A model generated the notes under the pieces. That model was given only the letters and a program-made list of their open reading frames with translations, ran no database searches and was not told where the DNA came from. DNA of 64,000 nt, from positions 62,001-126,000 of the forward strand of contig PHBW01000004.1 of assembly GCA_002840715.1 (NCBI GenBank). Direction: 5' to 3'. Of this stretch, positions 24,942-34,809 are shown one piece after another (the stretch's first letter is position 1; each line of letters begins with the position of its first letter). The DNA is from Chloroflexi bacterium HGW-Chloroflexi-4. Its GTDB lineage: Bacteria; Chloroflexota; Anaerolineae; Anaerolineales; Anaerolineaceae. The translations under genes were made by a program, and so were the position numbers.

Positions 24942-26015
24942 ATGGCAGATAAAACTGAAGCCCCAACTCCAAGACGGTTAGAAGAAGCTCGCGAAGAAGG
25001 CCGCGTAGCCAGAAGTATTGAATTAAACTCCGCCGCAGTATTGATGCTTGGTCCATATCTACTTTTGGGACCAGGCAAGAGCCTTTTTCAATGGGTGAAA
25101 ACATACCTGGTTGAAACCATAGCAGCATTATCTACAAAAGAATTAACAGCAATAGCTGCCCGTGAACTCTTTATCCAACTTGCTTTAGGCATTCTTCCAA
25201 AATTAGCAGTTATTCTCGTAATCATATTATTGACGGGCGCAGTAATAACATTAGCCCAGACTAAATTCCTATGGTCAACTAAAAGATCCAAATTTGATTT
25301 CAAAAAGGTAAATCCAATTCAAGGTTTTAAACGCATTTTTTCAGGCCAGGGGTTAGTTGAATTGGCTAAAGCCTTACTAAAATTAGGCGTTATCGGTTGG
25401 GTTGCATTCTCGTTCTTAAAAGGCAAAGTGAATGAATTAGCCTGGTTGGGAAATGTTGATCTTCGTTCTGGCATCCAATCTTTGACAGATCTTGCTTCAG
25501 CTTTAGCAGTAAGAGTGGGCACTACATACTTGATCCTCGCAATCGCAGATTATGCATACCAACGTTATCAATTCATGAAATCAATGAAAATGTCAAAAGA
25601 AGAAATTAAGGAAGATTTCAAACGTTCTGAAGGCGATCCCTTCATGCGTGGACGTATTCGTTCACAACAAAGAGCCCTTGCCCGAAATCGTATGATGTCG
25701 AATGTACCGAAAGCTACGGTTGTTATTACCAACCCGACTCATATCGCTATTGCAATTGAATACAGCGGAACAAACATGTCAGCGCCTAAAGTATTAGCCA
25801 AAGGGGCCAATATAATGGCTCAACGAATCGTAGATATTGCACGTGAACATAATATTCCCGTTGTGCAGAACATTCCTTTAGCAAGAACTATATTCAAGAC
25901 TGTTGAAATTGAACAGCAAATCCCACCTGATCTTTATATTGCAGTTGCGGAAATTTTAGCCTACATATATCGGCTGAAAGGCCGCATACCCCGCCCTGCA
26001 AAAGCGCAAGCATAA
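24942..26015 (+). CDS. flhB: FlhB export switch protein
   Basis: FlhB controls substrate class in flagellar export. The 357-residue product has the N-terminal DKTEAPTPRRLEEAREEG signature, four membrane helices, and a C-terminal cytoplasmic domain with the autocleavage site NPTH (residues 264-267), followed by HIAIAIEY and IPPDLYIAVAEILAYIYRL. All features of a working protein are present. A separate gene encoding only the post-cleavage domain lies at 36316. Confidence 0.97.
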   Translation: MADKTEAPTPRRLEEAREEGRVARSIELNSAAVLMLGPYLLLGPGKSLFQWVKTYLVETIAALSTKELTAIAARELFIQLALGILPKLAVILVIILLTGAVITLAQTKFLWSTKRSKFDFKKVNPIQGFKRIFSGQGLVELAKALLKLGVIGWVAFSFLKGKVNELAWLGNVDLRSGIQSLTDLASALAVRVGTTYLILAIADYAYQRYQFMKSMKMSKEEIKEDFKRSEGDPFMRGRIRSQQRALARNRMMSNVPKATVVITNPTHIAIAIEYSGTNMSAPKVLAKGANIMAQRIVDIAREHNIPVVQNIPLARTIFKTVEIEQQIPPDLYIAVAEILAYIYRLKGRIPRPAKAQA

Positions 26016-26030
26016 ATAAGAGGAAAACGA

Positions 26031-28115
26031 ATGACTACAACTACACAAACACCTGCTTCGACATTTAGCCTTCGGAAACTTCTTGGTCGCAAAGATATGG
26101 CAATGGCAGTGGGCCTTGTTATTATCGTTTCATTGCTGATTGTTCCATTACCGGCACCCATCGTTGACGTTTTAATTGTGATTAACCTTTCGATTTCAAT
26201 TGGCATTTTATTGCTTACCATGTATATCAAACAGCCAATGGAATTTTCGGTTTTTCCTACAGTTTTGCTACTCGTTACGCTTTTCCGCTTAGGTATTAAT
26301 ATTCGGACAAGCTACTTGATCCTCTTGGAAGGCAATGCAGGCGCAGTCGTGGCTGGCTTTGGCAACATGATTATCGGCGGCAATTATGTGGTTGGCGTAG
26401 TTATTTTCTTAATCCTGATGATCATCCAATTTGTAGTTATCAATAGCGGTGCTGGCAGAGTTGCAGAAGTTTCAGCAAGGTTTACCCTTGATGCCATGCC
26501 CGGAAAACAGATGTCCATTGATGCTGATCTAAATGCCGGGTTGATCGATGAAGTGCAAGCACGTGCACGTCGCAAGTCCATTGAGTCTGAAGCTGATTTT
26601 TACGGTGCGATGGATGGTGCTTCAAAATTTGTCCGCGGTGATGCAATTGCAGCAATCATTATTATGTTGGTCAATATTTTAGCTGGTTTTGTCATAGGCA
26701 TGCTTCAAAAAGGCATGGATGCCATGACAGCATTACAAAACTATGCCCTGGTTACCATTGGTGCAGGTTTGGCTGTTCAAATTCCTGCATTGTTAATTTC
26801 TGCAGCTTCGGGTTTAATAGTCACCCGTTCGACTTCAGAAGATTCTTTAGGAACAGATCTTTTCAAACAAATTTCAAACTTCAGCGTATTGACAGTGGGT
26901 GCTGTAATTATGGGGGTTCTGATTATCATCCCTGGTTTGCCAAAACTTCCATTTGTGGCGGTTAGTGCAGTACTTGGCGGAGCAGCATTTTATGTAGGTC
27001 GATTAAAAAGAAAAGAAGCTGAAAGTTTACCTTCAGTAACTGAGATTACAAAATCTTCAGAAGCAGAAACACCCGAAGATATGATGGAACTTATCGTTAT
27101 CGATGCCATGGAATTGGAAATCGGTTACAGCTTGATTCCATTAATTGACGATGAAATGCCTGACAATTTACTCAAAAGAATCACAGGCATTCGCCGCCAG
27201 ATGATGTCTGAATTGGGGTTGGTCCTTCCAGTTGTTCGAATTCGCGATAATCTACGCCTTCAACCTCAGGCCTATCGAATCAAAATTCGCGGACAAGAAG
27301 TCGCACATGGCGATTTGCTACTTGATCGCTTGTTGGCCATTCCCGGTAATGAAACGGATGAGGAATTAAAGGGTATTGAAACCATGGAACCTGCCTTTGG
27401 TTTACCAGCATTGTGGGTTTCTGAAGGAGAACGTGGCAGAGCTGAATTAATGGGCTATACGGTTGTAAACCCGGTATCAGTATTGTCAACCCATTTGACC
27501 GAAGTTGTTCGCTCACATGGGGCAGAACTTTTGAATCGGCAGATGGTTCAAGAAATGTTAAACCAACTAAAATCCAAGAGCCCTGCTTCTGTTGAGGGTG
27601 TCGTTCCTGAAATGATCAGCTTAAGTGATGTTCTCAGTGTCTTACGCAATCTTCTCAAAGAACGTGTACCAATTCGTGACTTGAGCGGAATTCTGGAAGT
27701 AATTGCGAATAACGCCAATATCACCAGAGATCCGGCTATTTTAGCTGAAGCTGTCCGTCAATCACTGGCAAACACAATATCAGGCATGTACCGTGATGAT
27801 TCAAATACTCTCAATGTATTTACATTATCGCCGCAGCTTGAATCTGCCCTTCGAAGTTCTCTTGGTGCAAATGAAAATGGAGTTGGTTTTCAAATTGATG
27901 CATCATTAGCCCAGACTATATTGACCCACACAGGCGAACAAATGGAGAAGATGGCACAAAATGGCAATCAGCCAGTGCTCTTATGCCCACGAGAATTACG
28001 TTTGGCGTTTCATAAACTTGTTGATATGTCTCTACCGAATCTTGTTTGTCTGGCTTTCTCAGAAGTCAGTCCAGGCACTCGCGTAAAAGCTCACGGAATG
28101 GTCGAAATTGACTAA
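26031..28115 (+). CDS. flhA: FlhA export-gate protein
   Basis: FlhA forms the nonameric ring of the export apparatus. The 694-residue product has eight membrane helices in the first 330 residues, the FHIPEP-type loop region (SARFTLDAMPGKQMSIDADLNAGLI), and a large cytoplasmic domain (about 350-690) including VIDAMELEIGYSLIPL. The start follows AGGA by 6 bp. Length and motifs are standard for the family. Confidence 0.97.
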   Translation: MTTTTQTPASTFSLRKLLGRKDMAMAVGLVIIVSLLIVPLPAPIVDVLIVINLSISIGILLLTMYIKQPMEFSVFPTVLLLVTLFRLGINIRTSYLILLEGNAGAVVAGFGNMIIGGNYVVGVVIFLILMIIQFVVINSGAGRVAEVSARFTLDAMPGKQMSIDADLNAGLIDEVQARARRKSIESEADFYGAMDGASKFVRGDAIAAIIIMLVNILAGFVIGMLQKGMDAMTALQNYALVTIGAGLAVQIPALLISAASGLIVTRSTSEDSLGTDLFKQISNFSVLTVGAVIMGVLIIIPGLPKLPFVAVSAVLGGAAFYVGRLKRKEAESLPSVTEITKSSEAETPEDMMELIVIDAMELEIGYSLIPLIDDEMPDNLLKRITGIRRQMMSELGLVLPVVRIRDNLRLQPQAYRIKIRGQEVAHGDLLLDRLLAIPGNETDEELKGIETMEPAFGLPALWVSEGERGRAELMGYTVVNPVSVLSTHLTEVVRSHGAELLNRQMVQEMLNQLKSKSPASVEGVVPEMISLSDVLSVLRNLLKERVPIRDLSGILEVIANNANITRDPAILAEAVRQSLANTISGMYRDDSNTLNVFTLSPQLESALRSSLGANENGVGFQIDASLAQTILTHTGEQMEKMAQNGNQPVLLCPRELRLAFHKLVDMSLPNLVCLAFSEVSPGTRVKAHGMVEID

Positions 28116-28129
28116 AGGAAAAGTAAACT

Positions 28130-29422
28130 ATGTTAACTAAAACGTTCCGAGCACCGAATATGCTAATTGCTTTGAAAAACGTTCAGGCTGAACTTGGCGC
28201 TGACGCCATGATTATTTCAATGCGTGAAGTTCCTTCAGGTCCAATTTGGGCTGCCTGGAAAAAACCAGGAGTTGAAGTGATCGCCTCAAAAGCTCAAAAA
28301 GCTGAACCTGTTCAAAAAGTGCAGGAAACCAGAGGAACACCAACCCAAGAAGAATTAAAGAAAGAAATTGAGAATTTAAAATTATTGGTTACTGGTCAAA
28401 AAATTCAAGCTCCCAGCTCAAAACTTCCATTTGCAGATCTACAGAAAGGAAAAACACCTGAACCTTCTCTCAAAGCCGAATCCGAAGACACTCACTTCGA
28501 TTTGGACGACTTTAAAACTTTACGTGAAGCCCCAACAAATCACTTGAACCTTATTGCAGAAAAAACAGAAGCCGCAATTGCAAAATCGAACTCAATCATC
28601 ATTGATAAAAAATATCAACCTGAAATTCCTTCAGTACTATTGGCAATCAAACAAAGTCTGATTGATCAAGGTGTTAACACACAATTGGTCAACAAGATCA
28701 TCGACACCAATCTTGATGCGCTTAGCCCTGCTATTTTAGAGGATTTTTCTCGTCTCGACCGGTTCATAAAACACCAATTATCTGCCTGTTTACCTCCCTC
28801 AAGAAAATCATTGGCGCTTGTTCCAAGCAAAGTGATGGCTCTAACGGGCATTAGCGGATGTGGAAAAACATCTTGTTGTGCAAAACTGGCCTCTTTTTAT
28901 ATGATCACCATGGGTAAAAAAGTGGTCTGGATTGAAGCAGATACTGTAAGAACTTCAGCAATTGCCGAAGCCCGCACATATGCTGAGACTTTAGGCATTC
29001 CCCTATTTCTAGCCTATACACCTCAAGAATTGGCTGAATTGATTGAATCACAAAAAGATGCAGATCTCATCCTTGTAGATACAGCCGGTTGTAATCCGCG
29101 TAATGAAGACAATGTTGTCGAACTTGGTTCATTTCTTTCTGTCATCCCCTCTGGTTGCACCTACCTGGTTGCTTCAGCTACAACAAAAGACCAGGATTTG
29201 AATCAAGCCGAAAAAACAATTAAACAATTTGGTCTCAAAGGCGTCATTTTAACAAAAACAGATGAAACTGGATCTTTTGGAGCAAGTTTTAACCTGTTGT
29301 GGCAAAGCAAACTACCACTCTACTTTGTTTCATCTGGACATCAAATCTTTGGAAATCTAAAACCTGGCAACCCTGAAGACATTGCAAGTGCAGTTGTCGA
29401 CGGCGATTATCCTGAAAAATAG
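28130..29422 (+). CDS. flhF: FlhF signal-recognition-like GTPase
   Basis: FlhF is an SRP-type GTPase that sets flagellar position or number. The 430-residue product has a basic N-terminus, the family's MLTKTFRAPNMLIALKNVQ start, a variable charged linker, and an NG domain (about 165-425) with P-loop LTGISGCGKTSCCAKLA, LVDTAG and VILTKTDET. The usual partner flhG (MinD-like ATPase) is not next to it. Confidence 0.93.
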   Translation: MLTKTFRAPNMLIALKNVQAELGADAMIISMREVPSGPIWAAWKKPGVEVIASKAQKAEPVQKVQETRGTPTQEELKKEIENLKLLVTGQKIQAPSSKLPFADLQKGKTPEPSLKAESEDTHFDLDDFKTLREAPTNHLNLIAEKTEAAIAKSNSIIIDKKYQPEIPSVLLAIKQSLIDQGVNTQLVNKIIDTNLDALSPAILEDFSRLDRFIKHQLSACLPPSRKSLALVPSKVMALTGISGCGKTSCCAKLASFYMITMGKKVVWIEADTVRTSAIAEARTYAETLGIPLFLAYTPQELAELIESQKDADLILVDTAGCNPRNEDNVVELGSFLSVIPSGCTYLVASATTKDQDLNQAEKTIKQFGLKGVILTKTDETGSFGASFNLLWQSKLPLYFVSSGHQIFGNLKPGNPEDIASAVVDGDYPEK

Positions 29423-29430
29423 TGTAAAAA

Positions 29431-29757
29431 ATGGCTAAAAAACAAACTCAACCACAAAAAACCTCTACTCCTCAAGGATTGAAACTTCCAGTCTTAATTG
29501 AGTTGGTTTTTACGCTGTCTAAATTGACTGTTGTATTAGTTGGCGTTATTGTAATGATACTGACCTTTGCAAATGGAAACCCATATTGGGTTGCCCTATT
29601 TAGAGGTGGCGTTACTGTTTTGGGATTAGGTTTGATCGTATGGTTTGCCTCATGGATAGTTTCAAAAGGTGTAATCGAATCAGCCAGAAGTATGCTAAAA
29701 GAAGCAGATGATCTTGAAACAGCTTCATCAGGAAATTCAATGGATACTAATGCATGA
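29431..29757 (+). CDS. Small two-helix membrane protein in the flagellar operon
   Basis: A 108-residue protein not matched to a family by eye. It has a basic Gln/Lys-rich N-terminus, two membrane helices (about 22-42 and 53-76) and an acidic C-terminal tail (KEADDLETASSGNS). It occupies the slot where flhG normally lies, between flhF (8 bp) and fliA (4-bp overlap). That tight coupling makes a flagellar role likely, but the function is unknown. Confidence 0.7.
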   Translation: MAKKQTQPQKTSTPQGLKLPVLIELVFTLSKLTVVLVGVIVMILTFANGNPYWVALFRGGVTVLGLGLIVWFASWIVSKGVIESARSMLKEADDLETASSGNSMDTNA

Positions 29758-30524
29758 TGTCAACTATTGATATTAACACTAAACAAACAACTGATATTGA
29801 TTTATTAAATCAATTTCTGTCTTCACGTTCACCAATTCTCCGTGAAGAATTAGTGTTAAGACACGTTTCATTAATCCATTACGTACTCGGTCGGCTTGGC
29901 GTTTCTTCAGACATCGGAATGGATTACGAAGATCTTGTCCATCAAGGTTTGCTTGGTTTGATAGATGCAGTTGATCGTTACAATCCAGGTTTTGGCACAC
30001 AGTTTTCAACATACGCAACAGTGCGCATCAGAGGAAAAGTTCTTGACTATTTGCGATCAATCGATTGGTTATCGCGAACTGCCAGACATCGCTCTAAATC
30101 GATCCAAAAAGCAATTCAAACCATAACCAACCAGACGAATGTGCCGCCTAATGAGCAGCAAATATCAGAATATCTAGGAATTGACCTTGATAAGGTACAT
30201 CAAGGGTTACTCGATTCAAACAAGATCATTGTATCCTTGGATGCATTGGTAAATAATGATGAAGAAAGCGAGACTTCGCTATACGACACGCTGGCCGACG
30301 ACAATCAAGAGGATCCAGCAGAAATTGCAACCGAAAACGATCTTAAAATCCGTATGGTTGGTTGTATTAAAAAATTATCAGAAAGAGATCAACTTGTTTT
30401 ATCACTTTACTATTTTGAGGAATTAACCCTAAAAGAAATAGGAAAAGTATTGGAAGTCTCTGAATCCAGAGCATGCCAAATCCATTCACAAGCAATTTTG
30501 AATTTGCAAGCCATGTTATCGTAA
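29754..30524 (+). CDS. fliA: FliA, flagellar sigma-28 factor
   Basis: This 256-residue sigma-70-family factor directs RNA polymerase to late flagellar promoters. Region 2 (YEDLVHQGLLGLIDAVDRYNPGFGTQFSTYATVRIRG, split here as the core YEDLVHQGLLGLI and the following strand) and region 4 (ELTLKEIGKVLEVSESRACQIH) are clear. It overlaps the preceding gene by four bases; a second ATG follows directly. Its cognate antagonist flgM and four good target promoters are in this window. Confidence 0.95.
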   Translation: MMSTIDINTKQTTDIDLLNQFLSSRSPILREELVLRHVSLIHYVLGRLGVSSDIGMDYEDLVHQGLLGLIDAVDRYNPGFGTQFSTYATVRIRGKVLDYLRSIDWLSRTARHRSKSIQKAIQTITNQTNVPPNEQQISEYLGIDLDKVHQGLLDSNKIIVSLDALVNNDEESETSLYDTLADDNQEDPAEIATENDLKIRMVGCIKKLSERDQLVLSLYYFEELTLKEIGKVLEVSESRACQIHSQAILNLQAMLS

Positions 30525-30530
30525 GGAGTT

Positions 30531-30950
30531 ATGATGTCAAATACCATTCCTGGTCTACTTAGCGACACATTGAACTTGGTCACTCTTGCCCGAGAGACTG
30601 CTTTGGTATTGGGAAAAGAAAATCAGGCTAAAAAGCTCACCCCTGTTGTTGAGGAATTACGAACAGCAGTATCTACAGCCAAAAATCCTACTGTCTCATC
30701 CGAACCAACAGGCATTATGGCCCAAAATGATTTTCAAACACTACTGAGCGCTGCCCAAAAGACCACCCCGACGGAGAGAACGATCCCCTCTTTGGGAATC
30801 AGTGAAAGAAACATGATTGTCAAAGCAATGGCTGAAGGCAGCATGCCCGATGTAGATATTGCAAGACAACTAGGCATGACAAGAGATGAAGTGAATCTTG
30901 TTCTCAATATAGGAAAAGCTTCATCAGCGAATTTGGAGGTGAAAAGATGA
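30531..30950 (+). CDS. Flagellar-operon protein with C-terminal HTH-like segment
   Basis: A 139-residue soluble protein. The first 80 residues are low in recognisable features. Residues about 95-135 (ISERNMIVKAMAEGSMPDVDIARQLGMTRDEVNLVL) look like a helix-turn-helix: a helix, a turn at MPDVD, and a recognition-like helix TRDEVNLVL. Similar small HTH proteins occur in flagellar operons of Gram-positive bacteria next to rod genes. It overlaps the next gene by four bases. Function unknown. Confidence 0.65.
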   Translation: MMSNTIPGLLSDTLNLVTLARETALVLGKENQAKKLTPVVEELRTAVSTAKNPTVSSEPTGIMAQNDFQTLLSAAQKTTPTERTIPSLGISERNMIVKAMAEGSMPDVDIARQLGMTRDEVNLVLNIGKASSANLEVKR

Positions 30951-31702
30951 TTAAAGGTCTCTATGCAGCCGCATCAGCAATGATAACCGGTGTTTATCGA
31001 CAACAAGCTGTTGCACATGATATTGCCAATGTTGACACACCAGGATTTAAACAAATCTTGACTTCACTCAATGAATTTGACAAAACCAGTGCCTATACGC
31101 AATCAGGTTTGACTAACAAAGACCAAATCGCCTACCTTGGAAATATGGGTCTTGGTGTTATGGCTGCACCCGAAACCACTGATTTTACTCAAGGCACATT
31201 AAAAAACACAGATAGCCCATTGGATCTTGCCATTAGTGGAACAGGTTTCTTTAGAATTCGCACACCTGAAGGTGATCGTTTCACTCGTGATGGCCGTTTC
31301 AGTAAAGATGCCAACGGTCAATTAGTGACAGTGGATGGACACCTTGTGCTTTCTTCAAGCGGACAACCCATTAAATTAGCTGAAGGTAATCCAACAATTT
31401 CAACAAATGGTGATATTTATATCAATGGTGTTGCCAGTGGAAAAATTGGGGTTGCCTTTTTCGCTGATCTTTCGACACTAACACGAACTGCCGAAAACAC
31501 GTTCACCAGTACCGCAACACCGGCTACTACTGGCGGTGGAACAGTGCTGCAAAGCACACTAGAACAATCTAATGTTGATTCGGCACAATTAATGACCCAA
31601 ATGATCGAAATTTCAAGGTCATATCAAGCAGCACAACAAATGGTTCAAAATCAGGATGAATTGTTGGGCAAAGCGATTTCTACCCTTGGTAGAGTCAGTT
31701 AA
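30947..31702 (+). CDS. Flagellar rod protein, FlgF/FlgG family (first)
   Basis: Rod proteins polymerise outward from the MS ring through the wall. The 251-residue product starts MIKGLYAAASAMITGVYRQQ, then AHDIANVDTPGFKQ, the N-terminal rod motif, has SPLDLAISGTGFFRI in the middle domain and ends with the C-terminal coiled segment QLMTQMIEISRSYQAAQQMV. The start residues suit FlgG in some species and FlgF in others, so I leave the symbol open. It forms a pair with the next gene. Confidence 0.9.
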   Translation: MIKGLYAAASAMITGVYRQQAVAHDIANVDTPGFKQILTSLNEFDKTSAYTQSGLTNKDQIAYLGNMGLGVMAAPETTDFTQGTLKNTDSPLDLAISGTGFFRIRTPEGDRFTRDGRFSKDANGQLVTVDGHLVLSSSGQPIKLAEGNPTISTNGDIYINGVASGKIGVAFFADLSTLTRTAENTFTSTATPATTGGGTVLQSTLEQSNVDSAQLMTQMIEISRSYQAAQQMVQNQDELLGKAISTLGRVS

Positions 31703-31719
31703 AGAAAGCGAGGCACCCT

Positions 31720-32460
31720 ATGTCACCCTCTCTCTTCCAGGTTCTCAATATATCCAGTCAGGATATGAATTCCAGAATTGCAGATTTAAGCAATTCCAGC
31801 AATTCACTGGCAAACATCAACACTACTGGATATAAAACCACTCGATTGAATTTTCAAGAACTTCTGGATGGAGCAACCCGTTCAGGTGTAAAAAGCAGTT
31901 CTTCACAAGTAATGAATACACAAGGAAAACTTCAAAACACCGGCATTTTGTCTGACGTCGCCATCAATGGAGAAGGTTTTTTCACAGTTACACTTCCTGA
32001 TGGTAAACCAGCCTATACCCGTGATGGTTCATTCTTGTTGGATGAAAACAAAAAACTACTAAACGGCAGTGGATATCCCATCACTTTTCAAGGGACTATT
32101 CCACCAACAGCGACAGAAGTTACGATTGACCAAAATGGCACAATCCATGCATTGGTAGAAGATGCCTGGGTTACCGCCGGCACAATTCAACTTACACGTT
32201 TCACCAATCCTGGCGGATTAACAAATATTGGAAGCAATCTTTGGTCAGAAAGTTTCAACTCTGGAAAACCTCAAACAGGAGCACCTGGCACCATCAATTT
32301 TGGTATCCTTGTTCCTGGAACACTTGAGAGCTCAAATGTCAACATGGCAGACGAAATGACACATATGATAGTAATTCAAAGGTCGTTTCAGATGGCTTCA
32401 AAAGCTTTTCAAACCACCGCCGATATGATTGATAGCGCAATTCGCTTAAGAAAAGTGTAA
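31720..32460 (+). CDS. flgG: Flagellar rod protein, FlgG-like (second)
   Basis: The 246-residue product has the rod N-terminal motif NSLANINTTGYKTTRLNFQELL, the middle-domain GEGFFTVTLPDGKPAYTRDGSF, and the C-terminal ESSNVNMADEMTHMIVIQRSFQMASKAFQT typical of FlgG. It lies 17 bp after its paralogue and its stop codon is part of the -35 box of the flgM promoter, so the early operon ends exactly where the late unit begins. Confidence 0.9.
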   Translation: MSPSLFQVLNISSQDMNSRIADLSNSSNSLANINTTGYKTTRLNFQELLDGATRSGVKSSSSQVMNTQGKLQNTGILSDVAINGEGFFTVTLPDGKPAYTRDGSFLLDENKKLLNGSGYPITFQGTIPPTATEVTIDQNGTIHALVEDAWVTAGTIQLTRFTNPGGLTNIGSNLWSESFNSGKPQTGAPGTINFGILVPGTLESSNVNMADEMTHMIVIQRSFQMASKAFQTTADMIDSAIRLRKV

Positions 32461-32484
32461 AGTTTTGAAAATAGTGGCCGATGA
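32458..32484 (+). promoter_or_regulatory. Sigma-28 promoter for flgM-flgN-flgK-flgL-csrA
   Basis: TAAAGTTT-N11-GCCGATGA: a perfect -35 box and 7 of 8 bases of the classical -10 (GCCGATAA), at the exact spacing. The TAA of the flgG stop forms the first three bases of the -35. About 45 nt separate the start point from the flgM ATG. Confidence 0.9.
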
Positions 32485-32535
32485 TAAGAGTACAGGTTGA
32501 TGTTTTTTTGCCCTTATAGTCGGAGGTAGTGGAAG

Positions 32536-32838
32536 ATGAAAATAGAAAATAACAACATTAGTAACGCAAATTTCAACAAAACAGAAGCGACGAACCAGGT
32601 AGAAAAGCAATATGCTACCTCTTCGTCCAATAACACTTCGGCCGTGTCAAATAAAGACAAAGCTGAGCTTTCAGATAATGCAAAATTGTTATCCAAGGCC
32701 CGCATTGCTTTAAATGAAACACCAGAAGTCGATCAAGCCAAGGTTGATGATCTCAAAGCAAAAATTCAAAAAGGTGAATATAACATCCCTTACGAGGATT
32801 TAGCTGAAAAAATGTACGCCAAGCTTGGCCTGAAATAA
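32536..32838 (+). CDS. flgM: FlgM anti-sigma-28 factor
   Basis: FlgM holds FliA inactive until the hook is complete, then is secreted through it. The 100-residue product is polar and Ser/Asn-rich at the start, as in intrinsically disordered FlgM proteins, with KAELSDNAKLLSKARIALNETPEVDQAKVDDLKAKIQKGEYNI as two predicted helices in the FliA-binding half. A GGAGG site precedes the ATG. It heads the late operon driven by a clear sigma-28 promoter, the normal feedback arrangement. Confidence 0.92.
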   Translation: MKIENNNISNANFNKTEATNQVEKQYATSSSNNTSAVSNKDKAELSDNAKLLSKARIALNETPEVDQAKVDDLKAKIQKGEYNIPYEDLAEKMYAKLGLK

Positions 32839-32865
32839 TCAACCTGTGATGATTAGGATGGGCAA

Positions 32866-33387
32866 ATGGAACACAACCCGCAAGTGCAAGATCTCCTCAA
32901 TTCATTGGAGAATGTCTTAGTTCAGGAATTTCGCACGCTTCAATCTTTAATTGGAGCAACCAAACAAGAACGAGTTCTGCTAAACAAGAAAGACCCAGAC
33001 GCGATCATGGCGATCGTTGAAGAAAAAGAAGGCTTGCTGGATCAATTTGGCCTTTTAGAAGAAAAACGCAGAATGTTCATAACTTCGATCGCGAATGAAT
33101 TAAGCATAAAACTCGCTGATGTCTCAATCAATGAACTTTATTCCGGTCTGGATTCAGATGAATCTGACCGTTTGCATCGTTTAAATGACGGAATCACTAT
33201 GCTGGTTCAACAATCCAGAGATTTAAATTATGGCAATCAGGCTTTAGCCCGCACAGCCTTAGAATGGTTGATTTCTGCCCAATCCTTCTTACTCAATATT
33301 ACCAACCCAACAGATGGATACTATCCTCCTGGCGTCAAGCGCTCACTTGAGACTTCCACTTTTGGTGATATGGGAATGAAAGCATAG
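32866..33387 (+). CDS. flgN: FlgN chaperone for FlgK and FlgL
   Basis: FlgN keeps hook-filament junction proteins unfolded and delivers them for export. The 173-residue product is predicted almost all helical, with the FlgN pattern LENVLVQEFRTLQSLIGATKQERVLLNKKD and VEEKEGLLDQFGLLEEKRR. It lies between flgM and flgK, the standard order. Confidence 0.9.
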   Translation: MEHNPQVQDLLNSLENVLVQEFRTLQSLIGATKQERVLLNKKDPDAIMAIVEEKEGLLDQFGLLEEKRRMFITSIANELSIKLADVSINELYSGLDSDESDRLHRLNDGITMLVQQSRDLNYGNQALARTALEWLISAQSFLLNITNPTDGYYPPGVKRSLETSTFGDMGMKA

Positions 33388-33397
33388 AGAAAAGGTC

Positions 33398-34798
33398 ATG
33401 GCTAACTTACTTGCAAGTATAAATGTAGCATTAACCGCCCTACTTAGTCATTCACAGGCAACCACAGTGTATGAGCACAATGTTGCCAATGTCAACACAC
33501 CCGGTTATCACCGACAAAATGCTAAAGTAACAGCAGGCCCAGCTGTTTCACTTTCTAATGCTTATTATGGCACCGGTATTGGCCAAATGGGTTCAGGGGT
33601 CTACGTTACAGCCATTCAACGCTATGCAGTTGATTTTTACGATACAAGGTATCGCCTTGAAAATCAAGAAGCGAGCAAATGGTCAGCTGAAAGTGAAATT
33701 GTTGCCCAACTTGAAGCGTCTCTGCTTGAGACATCTACCGATGGACTTTTGCCAAAGATTGAAGCTTATTTCAGCAATTGGCAGGCAGCTTCTGATGATC
33801 CGACCAATACCAGTGTTCGGCGGCAGCTCCTTGACAGTGCAAAAGAACTGGCAAGTTCAATTAATACCCGTTATAGTCAGATCGAATCAATTCGTTCCGA
33901 ACAAGATTTACGTATTGAACAAAGTATTCAAGAAATAAACCTTATTGCAGAAAACATTGCCAGTTTAAATCGCGAGATCTCACGTGTAATGTCAATTGGT
34001 GATTCACCAAATGATTTATTGGATGCACGTGATGTTGCTTTGGATCGATTATCTGAAATTGCAGGTGCAACATCATTTAAACAAGCCAATGGCGAAGTCA
34101 GCGTTTCTATCAACGGACATATTTTAGTTGGTGGACACGACACCTATCCACTGCATACCGAGATTGATCCAACGAACGAAAATCTTACCAGGATGGTGTG
34201 GAGCGATGGTAAAGAAATGGTGCCAACTTCTGGCGAATTGGCCGGTGTAATTGAAGCACGCGACACCATTTTTGAAGACCAACGCACTGGATTAAACACT
34301 CTTTCCATGATGCTAAAAGATCAGGTAAATGCACTTCACTTTAACGGCTATGGTTTAGATAATTCAACTCAAATCAATTTCTTTGAAGGTACTGATGCTG
34401 GTAACTTTAAAGTGAATGAAGCATTAGAGGATGTATCTAAAATTGCGCTATCCTCTGCCATAAATCAACCAGGTAACAATGAAATTGGCCGGGAAATATT
34501 CAAACTCAGAACCACTGGCACACTAAATTCAGATACGATGACTTTTAGTCAATATTACAATGACCAAATTTCTAAATTAGGTTTAACAGTGTTAAGAGCC
34601 AAAACCAATGCACGTGATCGTTCTCTAGTAGCTCAAGCACTTATATCCCAACGTGAATCAGTTACAGGTGTCAGTCTTAACGAAGAAGCTGCCAATATCG
34701 CTAAATCTCAAAAAGCGTATGAAGCTGCGGCAAGAGTCATTAGTGTGATTGATGAAATGCTAAATACCGTCATCAACGGTATGGGCGCCGGTAGATAG
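33398..34798 (+). CDS. flgK: FlgK hook-filament junction protein 1
   Basis: The 466-residue product has the conserved N-terminal ANVNTPGYHRQ motif, a helical D1 domain with a long coil (about 150-210), and the C-terminal SGVSLNEEAANIAKSQKAYEAAARVISVIDEMLN type ending (here GVSLNEEAANIA). FlgK is the first junction protein on top of the hook. It lies 10 bp after flgN. It lacks the tandem module seen in FlgE and FliC. Confidence 0.95.
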   Translation: MANLLASINVALTALLSHSQATTVYEHNVANVNTPGYHRQNAKVTAGPAVSLSNAYYGTGIGQMGSGVYVTAIQRYAVDFYDTRYRLENQEASKWSAESEIVAQLEASLLETSTDGLLPKIEAYFSNWQAASDDPTNTSVRRQLLDSAKELASSINTRYSQIESIRSEQDLRIEQSIQEINLIAENIASLNREISRVMSIGDSPNDLLDARDVALDRLSEIAGATSFKQANGEVSVSINGHILVGGHDTYPLHTEIDPTNENLTRMVWSDGKEMVPTSGELAGVIEARDTIFEDQRTGLNTLSMMLKDQVNALHFNGYGLDNSTQINFFEGTDAGNFKVNEALEDVSKIALSSAINQPGNNEIGREIFKLRTTGTLNSDTMTFSQYYNDQISKLGLTVLRAKTNARDRSLVAQALISQRESVTGVSLNEEAANIAKSQKAYEAAARVISVIDEMLNTVINGMGAGR

Positions 34799-34809
34799 GA
34801 TCAATAATT

